A DNA stretch of 5,077 bases from Actinomycetes bacterium (GTDB lineage Bacteria > Actinomycetota > Acidimicrobiia > Acidimicrobiales > RAAP-2). Positions 1-5,077 of this stretch are shown here, one piece after another. The notes beneath the pieces are model-generated. The model was not told the origin of the DNA, did not search any database, and saw only the letters and a program-made list of their open reading frames with translations. Both the position numbers and the translations under genes were made by a program. How positions within the stretch are numbered: the stretch's first letter is position 1; every line of letters starts with the position of its first letter. The stretch spans positions 1 to 5,077 of the forward strand of contig JAJYMD010000289.1 in NCBI GenBank assembly GCA_021787255.1. The letters run 5' to 3'.

Positions 1-9
1 TTCCGATCT
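1..9. other. Probable Illumina adapter remnant at the sequence end
   Basis: The first nine bases, TTCCGATCT, equal the last nine bases of the standard Illumina adapter (ending GCTCTTCCGATCT). The match sits exactly at the edge and in the orientation expected if an adapter were left joined to a genomic insert starting at base 10. A chance exact 9-mer at one fixed position has odds of about 1 in 262,000. If real, the last two to three codons of the left-hand gene as shown (reading A-D-R) are partly artificial. Confidence 0.8.
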
Positions 10-1520
10 GCCTTGGAGGCGAGCACCTGGGCCTGCAAGGTCAGCTTGGCGGCCTTGGCCGCTGTGGTGGAGGAGTTCGCCTCGTCCAAGAGCTTGTTGA
101 CCTTGGCGTTCTTGTAGTTGGACGAGTTGTTGCCCCCCTTGGCCGCTTGCGCCCTGGAGAAGTACTCGTAGGCCATCTGGACCGGGTCGGGGCCTGTGGG
201 GAGGTTCCCGATGATCTGGACGCCCAATGTGGGCCCGTGGTTGAGGATGACCTGGAACCGCGGCCCGCCGGGCATGAGCTTGAGGTGCAGCGTGACGCCG
301 ATCTGGGCCCACTCGGCCTGCACGATCTCTGCGGTCTTGACGATGGATGTCGCTGTCTCGGGCACGTTGAGCGTGACCGTGAAGCCCTTGGGGTACTTCG
401 ACTGGGCGAGCTGCTTCTTTGCCGCCGTGGGGTTGTAGGGGAGCGTCTTGATCTTGGCGTAGCTGCGCTTCACCTCGCGCTTTGGGAGCACGCCGTAGAA
501 GATGCTCGGTGTGTTGACCGTGACCGACAGCGTGCCGGTGCGGTCGTCCTTCGGCCCGAGGATCGCTGTGCGGTTGGTCGCCAGGTAGAGGGCCTCGCGC
601 ACGTGGAGTGTGTTGAAGGGCTTCTCTTGCATGTCGAGCGTGAGGCCGAACCAGGCGAGCTCGGGGACGAGCTTTACGGTCGCGTCCTTGCGCAGTGTCA
701 CAAGAGGGGTCGTCAAGTCGCTCGTGCCGTCGATGGTGCCCTGTTCGAGCGCGAGCAGCATGGTCGACTGGTCCGGGATGATGTCGAAGACGATCTTGGC
801 GTAGCGCCCCGGCTTGCCGTAGTAGTGCGGATTGCGCACGAGCGTGACCTCGGAGTTCGGCACGTCCTTTGAGACCATGTAGGGACCCGCGCCCACCGGG
901 ATGGCGCTCGGGCTCCCATAGCCTGTGAGATCCTTTTTGACCGATGCTGGGTCGTAGACGTAGCCGGCGATCGTCGCGGGGACGTACTGCCAGAACGATG
1001 TGGGAGAGGACAGGCGCACCGTGACTGTGTCGCCCTTTGCGGTGATCGACTTCACCGCAGCGAAGAGGGCGACCTCTTCGGAGGCGAGCTTCTTTGTGAG
1101 CTGCAGGTTGAGCGAGTAGGCGACGTCGGCAGCGGTGACGGGCGCGCCGTTGGAGAACTTCACCCCGGGCCGCACGTGGTACACGTAGGTGGTCGGGTTG
1201 ACGGCCTTCCAGCTTGTCACGATCTCGGGCTCGAGCTTCCCAGAGTTGGAGTAGACCAGCTCGGTCCCATAGATCAGCGTCATGATGTACATCATTGTGC
1301 TGTCGTAGTCGGTCGGCCCGAACAGCGAGCGAGGGCTCGAGTTGAAGGCCCAGGTGAACGTCGGTCCCGATGCTGTCGACGCGCCGGCGTTCGGCACGTC
1401 TGCCGCGAGCGCCACGAGGCCGGTCGTGGCCATGAGGGTCGCGCCGAGCGCACCGGCGAACTTGGCGAACCGCCGTCGAGCACGAGGCTCTGCGCACGCT
1501 GCGCGTCGCGGCTGGATCAC
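1..1520 (-). CDS. ABC transporter substrate-binding protein, family 5 (peptide/nickel/sugar type), C-terminus missing
   Basis: Extracytoplasmic receptor that would deliver a solute to a Dpp/Opp-type ABC importer. The frame is open for 506 codons from GTG at 1520 to the left edge. Residues 1-47 look like a signal peptide: a basic N-region with a Tat-like motif RRRFAK (15-20), a hydrophobic stretch (about 21-40) and possible cleavage after AGA (45-47). Family 5 landmarks follow: LYS-type entry region LVYSNSGKLEPE (88-99), the signature from W104 to S136 with R117, G119, V120, F122, G125 and TAADV (129-133), then PVGAGPY (208-214) and RNPHYYG (229-235), YNPTAAKKQL (362-371), and NYKNAKVNKLLDEA (468-481). 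The family usually runs to about 520-600 residues, so a modest C-terminal part is absent. The GTG start has a strong Shine-Dalgarno site, and the open frame above it has no other ATG, GTG or TTG down from the promoter. Ligand is not readable from sequence; no permease or ATPase gene is in view. Thr codon ACA is used much more than in the two upstream genes. Confidence 0.93.
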   Translation of the reverse strand, partial: MIQPRRAACAEPRARRRFAKFAGALGATLMATTGLVALAADVPNAGASTASGPTFTWAFNSSPRSLFGPTDYDSTMMYIMTLIYGTELVYSNSGKLEPEIVTSWKAVNPTTYVYHVRPGVKFSNGAPVTAADVAYSLNLQLTKKLASEEVALFAAVKSITAKGDTVTVRLSSPTSFWQYVPATIAGYVYDPASVKKDLTGYGSPSAIPVGAGPYMVSKDVPNSEVTLVRNPHYYGKPGRYAKIVFDIIPDQSTMLLALEQGTIDGTSDLTTPLVTLRKDATVKLVPELAWFGLTLDMQEKPFNTLHVREALYLATNRTAILGPKDDRTGTLSVTVNTPSIFYGVLPKREVKRSYAKIKTLPYNPTAAKKQLAQSKYPKGFTVTLNVPETATSIVKTAEIVQAEWAQIGVTLHLKLMPGGPRFQVILNHGPTLGVQIIGNLPTGPDPVQMAYEYFSRAQAAKGGNNSSNYKNAKVNKLLDEANSSTTAAKAAKLTLQAQVLASKADR

Positions 1521-1525
1521 TGGGT

Positions 1526-1535
1526 CCCCCCTTTT
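1526..1535 (-). promoter_or_regulatory. Ribosome binding site of the substrate-binding protein gene
   Basis: On the minus strand this reads AAAAGGGGGG, followed by a 5-base spacer (ACCCA) and the GTG at 1520. It decides the start: the next in-frame ATG (codon 30) would delete the signal peptide's N-region and most of its hydrophobic core. Confidence 0.75.
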
Positions 1536-1591
1536 CTTCGGGAGCCAGGGAGCGTCTCGGAGTCCCCCGGCTTCGACGTACAGGTCGTCTC

Positions 1592-1610
1592 TGAGTTGTC
1601 TGTTGAGTTG
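1592..1610. repeat. Short tandem direct repeat in the leader of the binding-protein gene
   Basis: On the plus strand TGAGTTG occurs at 1592-1598 and again at 1604-1610, a 12-base period, close to one helical turn. A third partial copy, GAGTTG, lies at 1646-1651 inside the promoter spacer. Together they resemble regulator half-sites, but the units are short and could be chance. Confidence 0.3.
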
Positions 1611-1620
1611 CTTACCAGGG

Positions 1621-1639
1621 CTTCTGACAACCTGAGAAG
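1621..1639. promoter_or_regulatory. Candidate operator: 19-base hyphenated dyad over the -10/start region
   Basis: The plus strand reads CTTCTGACAACCTGAGAAG. The 7-base arms CTTCTGA and TGAGAAG are complementary at 6 of 7 positions around a 5-base centre. The dyad overlaps the predicted -10 box (1637-1642) and the expected transcription start (about 1630), which is the typical place for a repressor site. No regulator gene is in view, so the protein that would bind is unknown. It could also be an incidental inverted repeat. Confidence 0.35.
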
Positions 1640-1665
1640 CTAGCAGAGTTGCGGTTCGGTGACAA
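1637..1665 (-). promoter_or_regulatory. Predicted sigma-70-type promoter of the binding-protein gene
   Basis: On the minus strand TTGTCA (1660-1665, five of six matches to the -35 consensus) is followed by a 17-base spacer and TAGCTT (1637-1642), which fits the loose TAnnnT -10 of high-GC bacteria. It lies in the spacer just after the dehydrogenase gene and would give a leader of about 110 bases. It suggests the binding protein can be transcribed independently of the two enzyme genes. The call rests on motif reading only. Confidence 0.45.
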
Positions 1666-1719
1666 GAGGGCTGGTTCCTCGCCGGCTGCACTTTTCAGGT
1701 CCAGGCGAGCCGCGCCGAG

Positions 1720-3354
1720 CTACACGGCCGACGCCGGACCCGTGAGCTCTCCGTCGACTCTCCGCCAGATCCCGAGCGGGTTGCCGTCTCGGAGGGCGGG
1801 AGGCAAGAGTGCGTCAGGCACGTCCTGGAAGCACACCGGGCGGAGGAAGCGGTCGATGGCTGCCGCGCCCACTGAGGTGTCGCGCGCCGAGGTGGTCGCC
1901 GGGTAAGGGCCTCCGTGGTGCATGGCGCGGACCACGGCCACTCCGGTCGGCACGCCGTTCACGATGACCCGTCCCGCCTTGCTCGCCAGGAGCGCGACAA
2001 GGGCCGACCACGTGAGGGCTTCCTCGGTCTCGAGGTGGATCGTCGCAGTCAAGCTGCCCTCGAGGCGCTCTGCAACCTTGGTGAAGTCCTCCTCCCGACA
2101 ACGCACCACCACGCCACCAGGACCGAAGTGCTCCGCACGCAGTGTCTCGTGGAAGAGCAGCGCCTCGAGCGACGCTCCGAGCAGGGTCCCTCCGACCACG
2201 AAGGAGCCCTCGGCCTCGGATGTGGACGAGCTCGTCAACGCGAGGTTCCGCGTGCCGCCCGCCTCGCCGGCCTGTGCGCTGAGCGCCACGACGTCCTCGA
2301 GCGCCGACGCGGCGCGCATCGAAGCGAGGAACCCGTCGCGCACCTGGCGGTTGAGCAGGGGCTGGACTGGCTGGGCAGCAAATGCGGCGGCCAGCACGCG
2401 CTCGAGCTCCTCCCCGTCTGGCCCGTCCGCCAGCACGATCAGGTTCGGCTTCGTGCACAGTTGGCCGGCCGATCCGGTCAGCGACGCGGCGAGGGCGTCG
2501 GCGATCCGACCCCCACGGCGCTTCGCCGCCGCGGCGGTCACGAACACCGGGTTCGAGCTGCCCATCTCCGCGTAGACGGGAATCGGGTCCGGACGTCGGT
2601 TGGCGGCGTCGAACAGCGCCCGCCCTCCTTGGAGGCTGCCGGTGAACGCCACGGCTCGGATCTGCGGTGCGCCCGCGAGCCCCTGGCCGAGCGCGCGTGA
2701 GCGCCCCTGGAGAAGCGCGAACCACCCCTGGTCGTACCCGCAGTCCTCGAGGGCTCGCACCATGAGGCGCCCGCAGAGCTCGGAGGTGGCCGGATGCGAC
2801 TCGTGAGCCTTCACCAGTACGGGGCACCCGGCGGCGAGCGCAGATGCGGTGTCTCCCCCGAGGACGCTGAACGCGATCGGGAAATTGCTGGAGCCGAACA
2901 CGGCCACCGGACCGATCGGCATCCCCACTCTGCGGAGCTCCGGTCGGCCCGCGGCGGCGTCGGCGCGGTCGATCGTGGCGTCCAACCGCTCGCCGCGTCG
3001 CGCGAGCTCAGCCATGAAGCGGAGCTGCCCCGAGGTCCGCGCGACCTCGCCCGCGAGCCGTTCGCGAGTCAGGCCGGTCTCCACTGCCGACTGGGCCACG
3101 ATCTGCGTCGCGTGGTCGTCGAGCAGGTCTGCGACGGCGAGGAGCGCGTCGATAGGAGCTGACCCTCCCGCTCGTGCAAATGCTGCTTGCGCATGGGAGA
3201 TCGCCGCGCTCACGGCGCGCGCGTCCGCTGTGTAGAACACCGGACCGGTTTCCTCGCCCGAGCGCGGGTCGTGCGCGCGAAACCCGTCGTCTCCGCCCGG
3301 CCATTCCTTGCCGCCCACGAGCGTGACCCCTGATGCGGCAAGTGCGTTCGCCAT
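1720..3354 (-). CDS. Aldehyde dehydrogenase, alpha-ketoglutaric semialdehyde dehydrogenase (2,5-dioxovalerate dehydrogenase) group
   Basis: Complete 544-residue cytoplasmic NAD(P)-dependent dehydrogenase, predicted to oxidise 2-oxoglutarate semialdehyde to 2-oxoglutarate, the last step of non-phosphorylative pentose, aldarate and hydroxyproline breakdown. Visible landmarks: cofactor and active-site motif GSSNFP with the conserved Asn157; GGDTASALAAGCPVLVKAHESHP (positions 166-188, Lys182 for cofactor binding), which is characteristic of this group rather than of general aldehyde dehydrogenases; FTGS (237-240); general-base Glu263 in YAEMGSSNP; nucleophile Cys300 in GSAGQLCTKP; EHFGP (408-412), where most relatives have a hydrophobic residue in place of His; and the group's C-terminal VNGVPTGVAV and MHHGGPYPATTSARDTSVG (positions 465-497). 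Length is close to the roughly 525 usual for the group. All catalytic residues are present. The start has an AGGAGGA site six bases upstream. A related fatty-aldehyde activity (Vibrio AldH type) cannot be excluded from sequence. Confidence 0.93.
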   Translation of the reverse strand: MANALAASGVTLVGGKEWPGGDDGFRAHDPRSGEETGPVFYTADARAVSAAISHAQAAFARAGGSAPIDALLAVADLLDDHATQIVAQSAVETGLTRERLAGEVARTSGQLRFMAELARRGERLDATIDRADAAAGRPELRRVGMPIGPVAVFGSSNFPIAFSVLGGDTASALAAGCPVLVKAHESHPATSELCGRLMVRALEDCGYDQGWFALLQGRSRALGQGLAGAPQIRAVAFTGSLQGGRALFDAANRRPDPIPVYAEMGSSNPVFVTAAAAKRRGGRIADALAASLTGSAGQLCTKPNLIVLADGPDGEELERVLAAAFAAQPVQPLLNRQVRDGFLASMRAASALEDVVALSAQAGEAGGTRNLALTSSSTSEAEGSFVVGGTLLGASLEALLFHETLRAEHFGPGGVVVRCREEDFTKVAERLEGSLTATIHLETEEALTWSALVALLASKAGRVIVNGVPTGVAVVRAMHHGGPYPATTSARDTSVGAAAIDRFLRPVCFQDVPDALLPPALRDGNPLGIWRRVDGELTGPASAV

Positions 3355-3360
3355 GGTTCA

Positions 3361-3367
3361 TCCTCCT
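3361..3367 (-). promoter_or_regulatory. Ribosome binding site of the dehydrogenase gene
   Basis: AGGAGGA on the minus strand, six bases before the ATG at 3354. This near-perfect Shine-Dalgarno sequence supports the chosen start and suggests efficient translation. Confidence 0.85.
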
Positions 3368-3476
3368 GGCACCGTGCTGACAGCGAATTGCGAAGCATGC
3401 CGCGCCGCGAAGTGACCCCTGAAGCGCCCGGGGGCGGCGCCGTGGGCCTTCAACTCGCTGCGCGCGTGCGCGGACC

Positions 3477-3494
3477 ACGACACCGTAGTCTCGT
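3477..3494 (-). promoter_or_regulatory. Small predicted RNA hairpin with a C(UACG)G loop
   Basis: The minus-strand transcript reads ACGAGAC, UACG, GUGUCGU. Six of seven arm positions pair, with one G-G mismatch, and the loop is a UNCG tetraloop closed by C-G, a known highly stable loop type. It sits about 125-140 bases before the dehydrogenase start. It may be a leader structure or processing signal, or chance in GC-rich DNA. Confidence 0.25.
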
Positions 3495-3579
3495 CTTGCT
3501 CCTTCGATGCTCACGTCGCTTTCGGAGACGAGGCCAACGACCCAAAAAAACAGCATCACCGCACCCCGACCCCTCAGCC

Positions 3580-5077
3580 TCATGAACAACATCGGGGATC
3601 GTCTGGTTCGGCCGGCGCCTGGATTGCCGTCTCGGTCCCGACCGTGCGATCGAGGGCGTGCACCATCCGAGTGATCTTGTCGCGCAGTTCGGCGAAGGCC
3701 GCCACGTGCTCGGGCGGCGCGGCGAGCGGCAGGCCATTCGAGGCTCCGCCGAGCAGATCGAGCGCTGCTTCAAGGCTGGGCGCTGCGTCGATTGCGAGCA
3801 GGCCGAGCGCGGCGGCCCCGAGCGCGGTGCCGTCCTCCCCACCGACCAGGACCATCGGCCGGTCGAGCGCGGCGGCCATCAGGTCGCGCCACAGGGGAGA
3901 TCTGAAGGCACCGCCGGTGGCTCTCACCGAGGCAACCGGGTAGCGCCGGTCGACCCGGTCGAGAAGGAAGCGCATCTGCAGGCATACTCCTTCGATCGCA
4001 GCCCGCCGCAGGTGAGCGGCGACGTGGTGGCGTCGGAGCCCGAGGTAGGCACCGGCGAGGTCCCGGTCCCACAGCGGCGCCCGTTCAGGGAGCAGGAACG
4101 GGAGCATCACCAGCCCGTCGCTGCTGTCCGCGATGGCCCCGCTCGGCGCGCCCGTCCCTTCGTCGGGCGTCAATGCGATGCGGCCGGGCGCCGAATCGAC
4201 CTCGGGCGCGAATGCGCGATCGGCCCACCGCAGGATCTCGGCCCCGTTGGAGATCGCCCCTCCGGTGACCCACAGCTGCTCGGTGAGCGCATAGCAGAAC
4301 AGCTCACCACCGGGATCGGGATGCGGGCCGTCGACGGCGAGCCTGATGGCCCCACTGGTCCCGAGCGACAGCCCCGCGACACCCGGCGCGAGCGCCCCGG
4401 CTCCGAGGTTGGCGAGCGGACCGTCGCCCGCACCGACCGCGACCGGGGTGCCCGCCGGCAGACCGACGTCCGCCGCGACCTTCCGGTCCATCGCGAGGAC
4501 ATCGGTGGTCGCCCGGACCACCGGCAGCTGGGCCGGCTCGATGCCGGCCGCCCCCAGCGCCAGCGGGCTCCAGCTCCGGGTCGCGATGTCGAGCAGGCCG
4601 GTTCCCGAGGCGGAGGACACCTCGGTGGCCAGCGTGCCGGTGAGCCACCAGATGAGGTAGTCCTTCAAGCCGACCCACCAGCGCGCCGCGGTCCACGTCG
4701 CCGGGTCGTGGAGGCGGAACCACACGGCCTTGGCGAGGGGCGTCATCGGATGGACCGGGGTGCCGGTGGCTTGCTGGAGCTCGAGCGCGTCGGGTCGGCT
4801 CGCGAGGTCGGCGGCCGCGTCCGCGGCTCTCCCGTCGGCCCACGTGACCAGCGGCGAGACCGCCTGGAGCTCGGCGTCGAGCGCGATCAGGCCGTGCATG
4901 GCCGCGCTGAGCGACACTCCGATCACCTCCGCGGCGCCGACCGAGGAGACGCACTCGGTGAGGGCGTCCGCTGCGGCGGCGAGGATCACGGCCGGGTCCT
5001 GCACCTCTTGTCCCGGAGCCGGGTGCATCAGCGGGTACCGACGGAGCGCGATCGTCCGCCACTCCCGCTCGAGCCCG
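3580..5077 (-). CDS. gntK: FGGY-family carbohydrate kinase, probable gluconokinase, N-terminus beyond the right edge
   Basis: ATP-dependent cytoplasmic sugar kinase, predicted to convert D-gluconate to 6-phosphogluconate. The frame stays open to the right edge: before the first ATG (5028) lie 16 codons ending RRYPLMHPAPGQEVQDP, which is the conserved early region of FGGY kinases, so that ATG is internal and the gene starts outside. Numbering from the first full codon: AAMHGL (58-63); WADGRA (79-84) and TGTPVHPMTPLAKAVWF (104-120), both typical of gluconokinases; SASGTGL (155-161); catalytic-base Asp218 in GAGDGPLANLGAGA; TSGAIR (240-245); FCYALTEQLWVTGGAISNG (260-278); PERAPLW (330-336); and the C-terminal nucleotide-binding segment with TGGAFRSPLW (387-396) and GTALGAAALG (416-425). 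The missing part should be only about 20-30 residues holding the first phosphate-binding DxGTT motif. Xylulokinase or another polyol kinase is the main alternative. Confidence 0.88.
   Translation of the reverse strand, partial: GLEREWRTIALRRYPLMHPAPGQEVQDPAVILAAAADALTECVSSVGAAEVIGVSLSAAMHGLIALDAELQAVSPLVTWADGRAADAAADLASRPDALELQQATGTPVHPMTPLAKAVWFRLHDPATWTAARWWVGLKDYLIWWLTGTLATEVSSASGTGLLDIATRSWSPLALGAAGIEPAQLPVVRATTDVLAMDRKVAADVGLPAGTPVAVGAGDGPLANLGAGALAPGVAGLSLGTSGAIRLAVDGPHPDPGGELFCYALTEQLWVTGGAISNGAEILRWADRAFAPEVDSAPGRIALTPDEGTGAPSGAIADSSDGLVMLPFLLPERAPLWDRDLAGAYLGLRRHHVAAHLRRAAIEGVCLQMRFLLDRVDRRYPVASVRATGGAFRSPLWRDLMAAALDRPMVLVGGEDGTALGAAALGLLAIDAAPSLEAALDLLGGASNGLPLAAPPEHVAAFAELRDKITRMVHALDRTVGTETAIQAPAEPDDPRCCS

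Larger units (their letters stand above)
3355..3579 (-). other. 225-base spacer between the kinase and dehydrogenase genes
   Basis: This gap is long for two genes of one operon. From the kinase end it holds a G-rich stretch just after the stop (G tracts within 3559-3579), a T7 run (3544-3550), and a small hairpin with arms 3477-3483 and 3488-3494. The T run lacks a preceding GC stem, so it is not a canonical intrinsic terminator. I found no convincing -35/-10 pair for the dehydrogenase gene; TACGGT near the hairpin is a possible but unsupported -10. No protein-coding frame here looks real. Cotranscription with the kinase gene is therefore possible but not shown. Confidence 0.5.

Noticed and set aside
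147..872. 241-codon plus-strand open frame (and smaller ones at 196-438 and 610-804)
   Set aside because: Antisense to the binding-protein gene, rich in Arg, Gly, Val and Leu with no recognisable motif; a GC-driven shadow of the real frame.
1494..1496. Cys9 of the binding protein as a lipoprotein anchor
   Set aside because: It lies before the hydrophobic stretch in an Arg/Ala context (RRAAC), so it is not a lipobox.
1678..1709. Inverted repeat CTCGCC ... GGCGAG after the dehydrogenase stop as a terminator
   Set aside because: Only six base pairs around a 20-base loop, and no U run follows on the transcript.
1915..2700. 261-codon plus-strand frame opposite the dehydrogenase gene
   Set aside because: No family motif and no good ribosome binding site; explained by codon bias of the opposite strand.
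1814..2827. 337-codon minus-strand frame inside the dehydrogenase gene
   Set aside because: Out of frame with a gene that keeps all catalytic motifs; very rich in Arg, Gly, Ala and Pro, typical of shadow frames in GC-rich DNA.
3544..3550. T7 tract as an intrinsic terminator
   Set aside because: The preceding transcript is G-rich with too few C to form a stem, so the canonical hairpin is missing.
3008..3592. 194-codon minus-strand frame across the kinase-dehydrogenase spacer
   Set aside because: Its second half overlaps the dehydrogenase gene in another frame and is low-complexity Arg/Gly. The hydrophobic start (MLFFWVVGLV) comes from the T7 region and is not backed by a ribosome binding site or a family resemblance.
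1..5077. CRISPR arrays, tRNA or rRNA genes, insertion sequences, attachment sites
   Set aside because: No regularly spaced repeats, cloverleaf-like segments, transposase motifs or paired terminal repeats were seen on reading either strand.

Overview
The window is GC-rich bacterial DNA with strong G/C preference at third codon positions, purine-rich Shine-Dalgarno sites and one GTG start. This fits a high-GC bacterium, most likely an actinobacterium, but no marker gene fixes the taxon. All three real genes lie on the minus strand, so they read from right to left. The first nine bases equal the 3' end of the standard Illumina adapter, so the left edge is probably a raw assembly end rather than a biological boundary.

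Layout in transcription order: (1) 5077-3580, an FGGY-family sugar kinase that most resembles gluconokinase and whose N-terminus runs off the right edge; (2) 3579-3355, a 225-base spacer with a T7 tract, a G-rich stretch and a small UACG-loop hairpin; (3) 3354-1720, a complete aldehyde dehydrogenase of the alpha-ketoglutaric semialdehyde dehydrogenase (KGSADH) group; (4) 1719-1521, a 199-base regulatory spacer with a plausible promoter, a 19-base dyad over its -10/start region and short direct repeats; (5) 1520 to the left edge, a family 5 ABC-transporter substrate-binding protein with a Tat-like signal peptide, cut off at its C-terminus.

Together the genes look like part of a sugar-acid catabolic locus. 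A periplasmic or exported binding protein would capture a solute, the kinase would phosphorylate gluconate or a similar polyol acid, and the dehydrogenase would oxidise 2-oxoglutarate semialdehyde (from pentose, aldarate or hydroxyproline breakdown) to 2-oxoglutarate. The binding protein has its own promoter-like sequence and a visibly different codon preference from the two enzymes, so it may be a separately acquired or separately controlled unit. I see no RNA gene, CRISPR array, insertion sequence or phage gene. Nothing here amounts to a new molecular system. The most useful observations are the adapter remnant, the unlisted but real left-hand gene, the candidate operator, and the pairing of phosphorylative and non-phosphorylative enzymes.
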